A stretch of DNA of 64,000 bases, taken from assembly GCA_963575745.1 (NCBI GenBank), contig CAUYUJ010004725.1:353087-417086 (forward strand), in the 5' to 3' direction. The translations under genes were made by a program, and so were the position numbers. Each line of letters starts with the position of its first letter. Within the stretch, counting starts at the first letter, position 1. Source of the stretch: Prorocentrum cordatum (Eukaryota; Sar; Dinophyceae; Prorocentrales; Prorocentraceae). A model generated the notes under the pieces. That model was not told where the DNA came from and did not search any database. It worked only from the letters and a program-made list of their open reading frames with translations. Below, piece after piece: positions 1 to 8,927 of the stretch.

Positions 1-860
1 GGGCGACAGTTGGGGAAGTGGCGGCGCTCATCGCAGCGGCCCACATGGCACTCGCGTTCGGTTGGGCGGGCCGTCGAAGGGCGTGGGCGATATGGGCGCG
101 GGTGGCAAAGTGCCGCCGCTCGGCCTATCGCCCGGCGGACGCGCGCTAGGACGACACCGCCCCTTTCCACGGCTCGTTCTCGATGGAAGACCAGGTGCTG
201 GTCGAGCCCGACATCGGCGCGAGCGCGGCCCAGAGCGGCGCGACCGCGCAGGAAGGCAGGAAGGCGCGAGGACATGCCCGGGCCCAGAGGCGGTCAACGA
301 GGAGCAGGACCTGGAGAGGGGCGGCTGGGAGACCGAGAAAATCCTCCGGGGGCTGCTGCATCGGGAAACGGAAGGCACCATTGAAATACCGGGCCCGAAG
401 ATAGAGAAGGCAGCCCACCCACTGGCGGGCGAAGCCTTGGACTACGACCAGCAAGACATCCCCTGGAACTTCTGGGAGATCTATCGCGGCAATCAGCAGT
501 GCTGGAGCCTGGTCATGCCCGCCATGCACTGCTTGGCGGGCGCCACTGATGCCCTCGCGAGAGGACGTCCGAGGCGACTCGCCGGGCCGCGGGAGGGAGG
601 GGGCAAGGGGGCGATGCTGTGGACCTCTTTCTGGCAGGCCACTGAGGTGGCGCGCGTGCTGGCGGCGGACCGAGCTAAGTGGAAGTCGAGAATCGTGGAG
701 GCGATGTCGGGCATGCTGGGTCATCTGGGTAACGGGTGGCGCCACGCTCAGGCGCATCGCCACTGTGGACTGGGTAAACTCCAAATGCGCGACCACTCTG
801 CGTCGGAGTTCACAGGCGCTCTCCGCGAGGCCGCGGGGGTTGAGAAGGAGGAGGGGCTAC
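1..860 (+). pseudogene. Reverse transcriptase fragment, copy A
   Basis: Two reading frames share the domain. One (about 25-230) has the palm segment ending in the motif MEDQVLVEPDIG at 183-218, which I read as the element's version of the RT box with two acidic residues. The second frame (62-862) carries the following connection region, with WETEKILRGLL and a WSLVMPAM segment. The frame change between them is shared with copy B at 19560-20060, so the lesion predates the duplication. The N-terminal palm with the first catalytic Asp lies before the window; its equivalent is in copy B near 19341. The tryptophan codon near 636 is intact here, while copy B has TGA there. Confidence 0.6.
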
Positions 861-959
861 CATAGCGATCGCAGAACTCATGACTCATGAACCTCGCCAC
901 CTTCGCAGAGAAAGGCCGGCGCAGAAGGCCGGTGGGAGCAGGGCGTTATCATGCGCGGC

Positions 960-1260
960 GGCGACAACTATAACGCCCACTGCTGGCCCCCGAACACGCG
1001 GGCCAGGGCCGCCGCGCCAGTCCCCTGATCGCTGCGGTAACGTGCCTGGAGGCGGTCTACGGCCAGGAGGTCGCCAGCGCGTACTTTCGCACCTACCACA
1101 ACGTCACGGCCGACGCCTTCTTCCGCGTGGCCGAGGAGGAGGCCCAGGTGATCGCAGAACCGAGAGGCCGCGAGGTCGTCGACCTCGGGGACAGCTGGGC
1201 CAGGCACTTGGAGCGAGGTTGGCTCCATCGCGCGCTGACCTGGGAGGGCCGGGGCGACGC
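960..1260 (+). pseudogene. RNase H-like segment, copy A
   Basis: This is the counterpart of 20400-20700. The recognisable run is LIAAVTCLEAVYG followed by ASAYFRTYHNVTADAFFRV at about 1070-1125. It resembles the end of an RNase H domain in tyrosine-recombinase retroelements, where a histidine-asparagine pair precedes an Ala-Asp pair. The beginning of the domain is frame-shifted. The assignment is by pattern only and no complete acidic triad can be read in one frame. Confidence 0.45.
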
Positions 1261-2157
1261 GGATGCAAGGGTGGCTCAAGCAGCTGCCAGCAGCCAAGGG
1301 GGGGCCGCATCGCCCGCGAGAGCTCAGGATGGCCCCTGGCGAGGCGGTCGCGATCGTCGAGCGGCGCGGCGCGCTGGGGGCACTGTGCAAGGCGGGGGCC
1401 AGACACGGTGCCATCGCGTGGATGCAAGGAGCTGCCGGGGCCCCATCACGGGGACACGCGCTGCGGCCGCCGGGGGTCGCTGAGCAGGCGGAGGGGCCGC
1501 GGACATCGCCGTGGCCAGCCTCGCGAACGACGGCGGCGAGGAGGCGGGCCGCTGGGCGGTCGCGCGACGGGGGGCGCGCTAGCCACCTTTCGCCGAGCAG
1601 CCGCAATCTGATCGCTCAGCCGCGAGGACACAGCATGGAGCAAGCTTCAGGGGCGGCTCGGGGCGCGCTGGGCGCGCCCGCAGGACCCGCGCGGCGAGGT
1701 CGCCCGGATGCGCGCAGCCGTCTTGGAGGGCCAGGCGGGTCAGCAGTGGGCGGGCGGGCGGCGAGCAGGGGCGCCTCCACGCGACAGCGGGGACAGATGG
1801 TGCACGCGCTGCCTCTGCCCAGGAGGCCGATGGGACGAGCGCTTCTCCGCGCGCGGCCGGGGCCTCGCCCAGCGGCCCAAGGCGAGGCAGGGAGGCGGCG
1901 AGGGGTGCCTCGCCACCTGCGCGCGAAGCTCCTTCCGGAGCCCACGGAGGAGAAATGGCCGCCCCACCCCCCCCCTCGCGCGCACCGATGGCGCCCTCGG
2001 TCAAGGCGCAGCCATGGCGCCTCCACCGGGCGTTTGAGGTCTGAGCGCCGGCGCTGCCAGAATGAGGCCTCGGCCCTGGCGTCATCTGCGGCGGGGGAGA
2101 GACCCCGTCCTTCGCCAGCCAGCTCGAGGCCCGAGCCCAGCAGCAAGCCGTGGAGAG

Positions 2158-2179
2158 CCCTTAACATCGGCTTAGTTAA
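2158..2179 (+). repeat. Left terminal inverted repeat of the transposon
   Basis: It pairs with 13592-13613 at 21 of 22 positions; the only mismatch is G here against T in the other end, at the twelfth base. Homology fades beyond this point into AT-rich DNA. Confidence 0.9.
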
Positions 2180-2312
2180 AATTTTAGGTATAGTTAAAAG
2201 ATAAGATAGTTGAACATTACATAAGCTAAATTAAACTTTAACTATACAGTTCAAACGGTAGTTAAACACTTAACTTTATAGTTAAAACGGCAAGTTAAAA
2301 TTTAACTACGCC
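2165..2312. repeat. Left subterminal GTTAAA array
   Basis: AT-rich DNA, unlike the GC-rich flanks, with about ten GTTAAA-type hexamers in both orientations (GTTAAA and TTTAAC). Clustered short motifs next to the termini are the usual transposase-binding layout of CACTA-like elements. The matching array is at 13428-13600. Confidence 0.7.
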
Positions 2313-2493
2313 CGTATATGTCCACAATATGTTTCTGAATTGCCCTCATCATTCCTGAGATCAAGCAGGGGATATTATCATGATTCCCATGTAGTTGCAT
2401 GCGTCCACGCCGTGATGTTTTGGCGCGATCATTGCATCCACATCGCCGACGCAGCTGTTCTGGCTCCAGGTTTCATCACCGCCCCGCGCCGAG

Positions 2494-3328
2494 TAGAGAT
2501 CAAGAGTGATCCAGTCGGCGCTGAAGGCGCACAAGCGCCAGCGCGCGTCGTGCGCCGAGGTTTCCGTTGGCGATCTCGGGCGTTGCATTCCGAAGACGCT
2601 AAAGGAGCACGGGTCCTACGACCTCTGGAAGTACATCGGGCGCTCCCCCCTGATTTGAGGGAGGGGCGGCAGGCAGGGACGGGGGAGGGATCAGGAATGG
2701 CAGGGGGAGTAGGAGAGCGAGGTCCACAATGGCAGGGGGAATAGGAAATCGACAAACCAAAATTGCAAAACAAAACAACTTCAGCAAGATCCGCACGGCG
2801 GTCACGGAGAAGACCGCGCCCGAGGTTGAGACTCTCGTTTGCTATTCGCCGATGTACAGTCGCTTCGTGGAGTACTGCCCGAACCTCGTACTTTCGAGGG
2901 CGAAGTTGCGGGAGGCCTTGTTCACGAAGCTGAGATCGGGGGTCATTTTTGTCAAAAAATGAAATGCAGTTCATGCTTGATAGCGTTTTCTATCGAGTCT
3001 GAATATCATATGTGAAAATGAACTTCACAGAGCACGACGACCCGCACTTCTGTAACGACGCTGCCTGGCACATCAAGACTTGGACGGCACCACAACCATT
3101 ATTTGTTTTCCCACAGGGTAATGTGTCGCGCCATTGCGCCAATTACATGTAGCGCCCCCTTCCTGCCAGAGGACAGGGGGCGCGCTACCCCCGAGAGGGT
3201 CATGGGGAAGAAATATCGCGACGTGTACTTGGACACCACAGCCCAGGACGTGCTGAGGAGGAAGGCCGCGGCGGGATTGAACATTTCCCACGCACCCCAA
3301 GCAGTGCAAGGGAGGATGTTCGGAGAGG
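2494..3328 (+). CDS. Transposon gene 1, exons 1-4 (hypothetical)
   Basis: Four short protein-like blocks can be read between AT-rich or purine-rich spacers. They lie at about 2494-2640 (with SALKAHKRQRASCAEVSVGD), 2786-2933 (with KTAPEVETLVCYSPMYSRF), 3031-3086 (with HDDPHFCNDAAWHIKTW) and 3170-3328 (with KKYRDVYLDTTAQDVLRRKA). Each starts just after an AG and runs into a stop shortly beyond a plausible donor, which is the pattern of small exons with introns of about 100 bases. Amino-acid composition is balanced, unlike the neighbouring low-complexity frames. I recognise no domain. Exact splice sites are uncertain by a few bases, and an upstream start may have been missed. Confidence 0.5.
3152..3183. 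repeat. Intron hairpin: GCGCC...TCCT-GCCAG-AGGA...GGCGC
   Basis: The strongest member of the hairpin family. An arm of about 13 bases on each side of a 5-base loop GCCAG pairs almost throughout. It lies between the third and fourth exons of gene 1, at the intron's 3' side. Confidence 0.75.
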
Positions 3329-3397
3329 GTATGGGGGCGGTCAGTTTACGAGATTCCGATAGTTTTCGGCGCTGCTTCCTAGGCGTCGGCACCTGAG

Positions 3398-3895
3398 ATG
3401 AAGCAGATCATGGAGGTGGTCAGGCGAGTGGCGCAGGAGGGGCCAGCCGAGCAGGTGGCAGGTTCCGGCATTTGGCGCATGGATGGCCCCTCGGACAGCT
3501 CGGCGCCGACGGCCCCCCAGGAGCCGAGTAACTTTTCGCCCGTTGACGAGTTCAGCATTTTCCAGTCGTACCTCGCCTCCGAGCCAGAGGAGGGCATGCC
3601 CATGGTGCTGGTGGAGAGTCCCCACAAGAGGCAGAACAAATCGCCCAAAAAGGGGGCTGCGCATGGCCGCAATGACGAAGATGATTTCCTTTTCGAGAAC
3701 GCCCTGGAGTTCTCCCCAGTGGACCCGCGCAAGTGCGCGCAGAAGAATGCGTCGTTGCAGGCCAGGGGGGAGGAGGAGCCGAAGGCGACGCCCAAGGGCA
3801 AGGCCAAGTGCAAGGCCAAGGCGGAGGAGTCGATGAACACGGGCAAGAAGATTGCGAAGAGGGGCAAGCCCGCAGGAGCACCGCCACATGACGAG
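3398..3895 (+). CDS. Transposon gene 1, exon 5 (hypothetical, Lys/Ala/Pro-rich tail)
   Basis: About 166 codons stay open from the ATG at 3398 to a GTGGGC donor at 3896. The first half is mixed and acidic, with EFSIFQSYLASEPEEGMPMV and DDFLFENALEFSPVDPRK. The second half is basic and low-complexity (KATPKGKAKCKAKAEES, then KKIAKRGKPAGAPPHDE). Joining 3895 to 3970 keeps phase 0, which supports the donor. The basic stretch could be a nuclear or DNA-contacting segment of an element-encoded accessory protein, but that is a guess from composition. No family was recognised. Confidence 0.55.
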
Positions 3896-3969
3896 GTGGG
3901 CAGGGAGAGGGCTATGGGATGGGAAGTTGATTGATATGGAGTGGGCGGATGGGGGGGAGGGAGGGGCAG

Positions 3970-4062
3970 GTTGATTTCCAGAAGATGTGGAAGCGCGAGC
4001 ACAGCAGGATCTGGCACGCAGAGCGCAACAAGCTGGTGGCCGAGGGCCGCAGCGACGAGCAG
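3970..4062 (+). CDS. Transposon gene 1, exon 6 (hypothetical)
   Basis: It starts after the acceptor GGGGCAG (ending 3969) and encodes a charged helix-like run with WKREHSRIWHAERNKLVAEG, then RSDEQ up to 4062. The next codon would begin GCG, and the intron 4063-4234 follows as a GC-AG intron. The joined frame continues in exon 7 without a stop. The residue pattern suggests a coiled or amphipathic helix. The opposite strand is also open, but only as a shadow. Confidence 0.6.
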
Positions 4063-4073
4063 GCGTTAAACAA

Positions 4074-4106
<33 letters not shown>

Positions 4107-4234
4107 TACATATATATCGTACATACATGTATGCGCAACGATTGAGACATGAAGTATATGCACATGAATTTATACTTCATTCATACCATGGCGCGCCAAC
4201 ATAGCGCCCTGGCAAAACACGACGGCTTTTGCAG
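4063..4234 (+). other. GC-AG intron with matching 7-bp ends and a (TA)n core
   Basis: The intron begins GCGTTAAAC and ends TTTTGCAG. Joining 4062 to 4235 keeps the frame. The 7-mer GCAGGCG occurs at both junctions (4059-4065 and 4231-4237), so the intron is bounded by a direct repeat. A TA microsatellite sits at 4074-4097, with CATA/TATA repeats to about 4119. GC donors and intron-flanking direct repeats are known from dinoflagellates and from introner-type introns in other protists. Confidence 0.65.
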
Positions 4235-4295
4235 GCGAAGGTCGCAGCGAGCGCGGCTTGCGCCGAGAGGAAGAAAGCATGTTTCGAGGAGCACG
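4235..4295 (+). CDS. Transposon gene 1, exon 7 (hypothetical)
   Basis: It reads AKVAASAACAERKKACFEEH from the acceptor at 4234. The donor is probably GCAAGAAGTG at 4296, another GC donor; without splicing the frame ends at TGA within three codons. The short Ala/Lys/Glu-rich helix continues the style of exon 6. Confidence 0.55.
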
Positions 4296-4847
4296 GCAAG
4301 AAGTGATCCGTAGGATGCATATAGGAGATAAATGTTTTCGGCGCGCCATGAGACAATTAGGTTTATGATGCGATATGGTTTCTCTTGCGTAATAGGTGCG
4401 ATATGATTCTCCAGTGCATCAGGAAGGAGAACTCAGGCGTGTAGAGCGAACGGGAACTCATGCGTGTAGGGAGTCAGCAGTCGCTTGCCACGTCGCAGGC
4501 TACGGAGCACGGGCAGCCAGAAAACACACACACACTCGCACATCATAATATTCGTTCTCATCTTAGCTCCCCTCTCATCCAATCCCCCTGCACTCCTCAT
4601 CGCGCTTGTCATTGATATCGTTCGTGGGCATTATGGGTGCCATTTTTGATATGTGTGCCTAATTAGCATTATTGCCGCTATGGTTATCTTCATTTCGATT
4701 CTTGCCGTCGTTCGTTTCATTAGCGCAAATATGTTGTCGTTGTTGCTATCATTCATTGTGCATCCCTGTCAATCTTCTCCGACCATCGTGCAATCCCTTT
4801 GGGCGCCACCCCTATCATTCGCCCACGCCTGTCCGAGGAGGGCGCAC

Positions 4848-4870
4848 GCCTTCCTGGCAGAGGAGGGTGG
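4848..4870. repeat. Intron hairpin, GGCAG loop
   Basis: GCCTTCCT-GGCAG-AGGAGGG. The arms pair over seven or eight bases with one mismatch. Same core as the other family members. Confidence 0.6.
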
Positions 4871-5103
4871 GGATGATGTGCGTTTCCCGGTACTTCCTGA
4901 CTTAGGAGGTACCGCTCTCCCCGTTGCCCTGGTGTCCGCCATTCCAGAATCAGCAGTGAGGCTCAAGCATCTCTGTGTTAGAGAACCTCCGTGTTCCGGG
5001 CGCGGCTGCTCGCGCAGCCATGCCCGCCTCCCTGGCGCTCCTGGCGTGCGCGGCGTGGCTCTTCGCGCAGCGCGGCCAGGAAACGCGGGTGGGTAGAGTT
5101 TCT

Positions 5104-5128
5104 GGGCCCTCCTGTTTTAGGAAGGCCC
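5104..5128. repeat. Intron hairpin, GTTTT loop
   Basis: GGGCCCTCCT-GTTTT-AGGAAGGCCC. The arms are nearly identical to the hairpin at 7588-7612, but the loop is entirely different. This is what is expected if the stem, not the loop, is what is kept or copied. Confidence 0.7.
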
Positions 5129-5419
5129 CCGAGGCATGTGCTCACGCAGGCCCGAAGGTTCCACGGAGAGATTCGGGGGGTTCGTCAAACATACAATGAA
5201 AGCCCCCTCACCTGCAATCGCAAAGCACCGACAATCCTTGGAAAAAATACAAGGAAGAGGAGGAGGAAGAAGACGAGGAAGAGGCGGAGGAGGAGGAGGA
5301 GGGGGAGGATGTCGGAGGGAGAGAAATATGAAAAATGATGATATCCCCCAGGCAAATGATGTCGGAGGAGAGAGAGGATGTCGGAGAAATAAGATAAGAA
5401 AAATGATGAGATCCCCCAG

Positions 5420-5701
5420 GCAATGATGGTGGCGCCTGGCGGAGGTGACGGCCCCCCAGGCCGCGGTGGCGGCTTGCACGCCAAGGGGGATGGCCACCCG
5501 ATCGGTTCGGACGACGGCGAGGACGAAGAGGAGGAAGAGGACAGCAGCGAGGAGGATGAGCATCCGATTGGGCCGAAGCAGAGGCTTTTGGCAATGCCGA
5601 GGAGGTGCTACAATTGCAAGCAGATGACGTTCCTCGGCCATGGCGTTTGCGCGTCCGACCAGTGCCAAGCAAGAGCCCGTGCCCTGTGGAGGACAGCGAA
5701 G
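5420..5701 (+). CDS. Transposon gene 1, exon 8 with a four-cysteine motif
   Basis: Opens after CCCCCAG (ending 5419). A Gly-rich start is followed by an acidic run (DDGEDEEEEEDSSEEDEHP) and then RRCYNCKQMTFLGHGVCASD with a further Cys in QCQARARALW. The spacing C-x2-C-x11-C-x4-C suggests a small zinc-binding knuckle. An acidic patch next to a zinc knuckle would suit a DNA- or protein-binding accessory factor of the transposon, but the family is not recognised. The 3' limit is uncertain; the frame runs on to a stop at 5756. Confidence 0.55.
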
Positions 5702-5807
5702 ATGACCCCAGCACCAAAAAAAAAAGTGCACTGGAGCATCCAAGCGGAAGAAAGATGAGCGGGTTCCTCAGCGCGCTTTTTCGTTCTCTGATCGGTCGCT
5801 TCCTCGG

Positions 5808-5943
5808 CGGCTCCCTGGCAGAGGGGGCCGCAGAACGGCGCATGTACGTTTGTTTCTTGTTTTGTGGCTTCCTGGCAGAGGAGGCCACGAAGGGGCGCAG
5901 AAAATCTGTTTGATTTGAGTGGCTTCCTGGCAGAGGAGGCCAC
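5808..5943. repeat. Three intron hairpins in a row (GGCAG loops)
   Basis: Copies at 5808-5830, 5864-5888 and 5919-5943. The last two share GTGGCTTCCT-GGCAG-AGGAGGCCAC exactly; the first is GGCTCCCT-GGCAG-AGGGGGCC. Both stem types pair, so the sequence differences are matched on the two arms. They lie between exons 8 and 9. Confidence 0.75.
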
Positions 5944-6090
5944 GTGGGGAACGCATGAGGTTTGTTTTTGGCGATGCCTGCGTTGCGATCCCTCGCCGCG
6001 TTTGATCGAGTGTTATGTCGTGGGAATGTTCGTTGTTCGATTGGTTTCGTGCCAAGGTGGTGGCAGCGCAAGAAAGAGAGGGACGCGCAG

Positions 6091-7089
6091 GACGGCGGCT
6101 TCACGGCTGCGCGCCGCGCGGAGGGGGCAGCAGCGGCGGCGGCGCTCTTCCACCCAGGGCCTGCAGCAGCAGCAGCAGCAAGCTGGCCGCCAGAGCCACC
6201 CGCAGCAGAGCCAGGCTTCCCACCAGAGCCTCCCCCAGCAGCAGCAGAGCCAGGCTTCCCACCAGAGCCACCCCCAGCAGCAGCAGAGCCAGGCTTCCCA
6301 CCAGAGCCACCCCCAGCAGAGGCAGGGCCAGAGCCAGCAGGGCCAGCAGGCCACGTGGGGGGCGCGGCGGCACCAGCAGCACCAGCTGAGGGAACAACGG
6401 GGGACGCGGCGGCACCAGCAGCGGCTGAGGGAGCAGCAGCCGCAGCAGCTGCGGAGGCAGCACAAGCAGCAGCACCAGGGGGAGGACCAGCAGCAGCTGC
6501 GGAGGCAGCACAATCAGGAGCACCAGGGGGAGGACCAGCACCACCAGCTGTGCCAGGAGCAGAGGCGAGCAGCAGCAGCGGCAGCGACAGCAGCGACGAG
6601 GTGCGAAGCCCGAGCTGCGAGATGGTGGTGTGGACGATTCAGCCGAAGTGGATCCCTCACGTGAAGGTGAAGCTGGAGAAGACGGGTGCGCTGGAGAACA
6701 TGATGCCGATAAAGCGCCCCGCGGCGAAAGAAGAAAGCACCGACAGCGCGGGCGACACCCCCGGTGAGCCGAGTGGCCTGGCACGGCCTGTTGAAGCAGC
6801 ATCAGCCGCACCAGCAGCAAACGCACCAGCAGCAGGGGGAGGTGCAGCATCAGATGCACCAGCAGCAGCCGCAGCAGGAGCAGGCGCAGCGGAAGAGCCA
6901 CCAGCAGCACCCGGAGGAGACGGTGCAGCAGGAGCAGGCGGAGCAGCAGACGCACCAGCAGCACCAGCAGCAGGAGCAGCCGCACCAACAACACCCGCAG
7001 AAGGAGCAGCCGCAGCAGCAGCGCCACCAGATGCAGACCCGACAACGGCGCCCGCGCGTAGGCACAGGACGAAGAAGCCGCGCCAGTGA
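6091..7089 (+). CDS. Transposon gene 1, last long exon: Ala/Pro-rich repeat protein
   Basis: Starts after GCGCAG (ending 6090) and stays open for 332 codons to a stop at 7087-7089. Residues 30-75 hold near-perfect repeats of PGFPPEPPPAAAE (unit 39 bp). Then come Ala/Gly-rich blocks, a Ser/Asp run (SSSSGSDSSDE), a normal-looking segment with CEMVVWTIQPKWIPHVKVKL and KTGALENMMPIKRPAAKEES, and another Ala-rich half ending in basic residues. The DNA is a CAG/GCA-type repeat, open on both strands and in several frames. I choose this frame because only it contains the non-repetitive central segment. No function is assigned. Confidence 0.5.
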   Translation, partial: DGGFTAARRAEGAAAAAALFHPGPAAAAAASWPPEPPAAEPGFPPEPPPAAAEPGFPPEPPPAAAEPGFPPEPPPAEAGPEPAGPAGHVGGAAAPAAPAEGTTGDAAAPAAAEGAAAAAAAEAAQAAAPGGGPAAAAEAAQSGAPGGGPAPPAVPGAEASSSSGSDSSDEVRSPSCEMVVWTIQPKWIPHVKVKLEKTGALENMMPIKRPAAKEESTDSAGDTPGEPSGLARPVEAASAAPAANAPAAGGGAASDAPAAAAAGAGAAEEPPAAPGGDGAAGAGGAADAPAAPAAGAAAPTTPAEGAAAAAAPPDADPTTAPARRHRTKKPRQ

Positions 7090-7146
7090 TCGTTTGGGTC
7101 GGCGCCACGTAAAATTGATTCCTGATTTGGGAACCACTGGAAACGT

Positions 7147-7169
7147 CCGTTCCTGCCAGAGGACCACGG
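7147..7169. repeat. Hairpin, GCCAG loop
   Basis: CCGTTCCT-GCCAG-AGGACCACGG. The arms pair except for a bulge. Same core as 3152-3183. Confidence 0.6.
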
Positions 7170-7519
7170 AGCAGGGAGAGTGATAGCCTGAGGAGGAGAG
7201 GGGCCATATGAGTTGGCGGATATGGAGGAAGTTGAGGACATGAGGAGGATAGGAGGATAGGAGGATGAGGATACGAGGATGATGGGAATAGGATGAGGAG
7301 GAGGAGGAAGAGGAGGATCGGAGTAGGATGATGATGATGAGGAGGAGGAGGAGGTGGAGGAGGATAGGATGAGGAGGATGAATGAATGTTCGATCACAGT
7401 AGCATTCGGCTCTCTCGTATTACCTTCTTTCCCCAACGCTGTCCCATTGCATTTCGCCTACCACGTTACCGATTATATTATCATTTCGTTCACCTGCTTT
7501 GTTGCGCATGCGTTTGCTT

Positions 7520-7612
7520 GGCGCTCCTGGCACAGGAACGCTCTGGATACGGGCGACGGCGCGGACGACGACGGCACATGCTTTCTCGGGCCCTCCTGGC
7601 AGAGGAAGGCCC
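7520..7612. repeat. Two hairpins (GGCAC and GGCAG loops)
   Basis: GGCGCTCCT-GGCAC-AGGAACGCTC at 7520-7542 and GGGCCCTCCT-GGCAG-AGGAAGGCCC at 7588-7612. The second has the same arms as the hairpin at 5104. Confidence 0.65.
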
Positions 7613-7749
7613 AGGGAGAGCCCCGCAGAGTCGCGTTGTCCAAGGTCATTCGGACTTCGCGGATGGCGGCGCAACATAGAAGTATGCAGCACTTCGACAC
7701 AATGCTGCAACAAATTTACTTGTGTCTGTAAAGCTTAGAGAAGCTATGA

Positions 7750-8124
7750 GTCGAAATTTGGTTGAAGTTCGGTCGAAGTTTCGACTCAACTTCGACAGGT
7801 GATGTGTCGAAGTTTGAGAGAAGTTTGGTAGAAGTTTCAACTCATCAAGTCGAAATTTTGAAACAAACTTCTACAGTTGATGTTTCCAAACTTCGACATG
7901 TGAATCCGGAACTTCGACATGATGTATTGATTTTTTACAATATAAAATGAAGTTGTGTCGAAGTTTGCTGTCGAAGTTTCAGAATTCGGACGTCGAAGTT
8001 TGAATTAAACTTCTACGTCAATGATGTGGAAGTTTCAACCGAACTTCAACTGAACTTCGACACATTGACAGTCGAAGTTTGGTTGAAATTTCAACCGAAC
8101 TTCTACCAAACTTCGACATCGCGT
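7750..8124. mobile_element. Foldback (MITE-like) element made of GTCGAAGTTT motifs
   Basis: About 375 bp of AT-rich DNA packed with GAAGTTT and AAACTTC in both orientations. The outer 47 bases at the left (starting GTCGAAATTTGG) and the reverse complement of the right end (starting GTCGAAGTTTGG) match at roughly four of five positions, so the unit can fold on itself. No coding capacity. I cannot see a convincing target duplication. It lies in the spacer between the two transposon genes, so it is either nested or an internal part of the larger element. Confidence 0.6.
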
Positions 8125-8247
8125 TCCGCAGACACATTCATACTTGCACCGTAATTTGAAAACATCATCATAATTTGTGTTCAGGGCTATCTACCGCAGG
8201 TACCTTTTAGATCTCGAGCGTGTTGTTTGCCGTGCGATTGAAGAGCC

Positions 8248-8325
8248 ATGCCTGACAACAGCAGGAAGCCAGCGGCTGCCCAGAATAGCGTGCACTGGGT
8301 GAACCAGATCAAAAAGTGGGGAGAG
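8248..8325 (+). CDS. Transposon gene 2 (transposase), exon 1
   Basis: The ATG at 8248 opens MPDNSRKPAAAQNSVHWVNQ and then IKKWGEDL, a balanced helical segment, before a region with no protein-like reading. I take it as the probable start of the transposase gene because it is the first such block after the spacer. No upstream promoter can be read. The donor near 8325 is uncertain. Confidence 0.45.
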
Positions 8326-8429
8326 GATCTGCATCCATGTGTAATCTGTTGCATGACATGAATCGCAGTGATATGACATGAATACCAGCAGTGTTGGTTC
8401 TTCGTTCTTTGCGTTCTGAAAGGGGACAG

Positions 8430-8846
8430 ACACGCTCAAGCCCGACACAGACCCCAAGAAACGCCCAGCAGCAGCGCCAGCATGCGACAAGGCCAACAAA
8501 AAAACAGCAGCGGCAAGCGCGGCTGACGGAGACGAGGGGGAGAACGCGGACTTGCACGAGGATGTCGGTTCCAATGTCCAACGTCTGGGGTGGGGCAACA
8601 CAACAACAAACAAGAACATGCGGGAGGGCGGGGGGCGGGGGAGAAAACAAAGCAACAAGGGACAAAGGCAAGGGGGTGAAGTGGGCGAAGATGCTCAAAG
8701 AGGGCCAAGTGGACGAGCAGACTTTGCAGGCGTGGAACGCCTGCAAGACGAGAGATGAAAAGACGGCGCTCATCACCGCCATCCTGCAGAAGGAAGAGAC
8801 CGAGGGCGGTATTGCGCGCTACAAGTTTCAGCCCGATAACACTTGG
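8430..8846 (+). CDS. Transposon gene 2, exons 2 and 3
   Basis: Exon 2 (about 8430-8567) follows GGACAG and reads TLKPDTDPKKRPAAAPACDK, continuing with an Ala/Lys and acidic stretch (DGDEGENADLHEDVG) up to a GT donor. Exon 3 (about 8667-8846) reads KGVKWAKMLKEGQVDEQTLQ and KTRDEKTALITAILQKEETE, ending DNTW before GTTCAAG. The second is a strongly helical, charged segment resembling a DNA-binding or dimerisation region. No family recognised. Exon limits are estimated from AG/GT signals and loss of protein-like composition. Confidence 0.5.
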
Positions 8847-8927
8847 GTTCAAGACGGCATATTTTTATAGCATGCGTATATTCACGTTAATGCATAGGGA
8901 TATACAATCACAAACAAACGCCTCCAG

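Larger units (their letters stand above)
1..2157 (+). mobile_element. Copy A (left part) of a decayed tyrosine-recombinase-type retroelement
   Basis: This stretch aligns by eye, almost base for base, with 19431-21561. The main differences are scattered substitutions and an insertion of about 27 bases near 1265-1300. It enters the window already inside the reverse transcriptase section. It carries RT, RNase H-like and downstream sequence and stops at 2157, where a DNA transposon begins; the same alignment resumes at 13614. No frame stays open through the domains, so it is a dead copy. Naming the element rests on the longer copy B, which leads to a tyrosine recombinase. Confidence 0.8.
4296..5419. 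other. Non-coding stretch inside gene 1 (intron or decayed exons)
   Basis: No protein-like block was found. The left half is AT-richer, with CACACAC and pyrimidine runs. Hairpins of the family lie at 4848-4870 and 5104-5128. A GGA/GAA purine tract lies at about 5250-5315, followed by a repeated unit, ATGATGTCGGAG with GATATCCCCCAGGCAA, at 5336-5425. Confidence 0.5.
7090..7749. other. Spacer between transposon genes 1 and 2, left half
   Basis: No gene seen. It holds one hairpin at 7147-7169, a GGAT/GAGGA purine tract at about 7190-7385, and the hairpins at 7520-7612. Confidence 0.5.

Noticed and set aside
5208-7207. Long - frames opposite gene 1 (Leu- or Cys-rich)
   Set aside because: Reverse reading of CAG/GCA and GGA repeats. 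No balanced composition.
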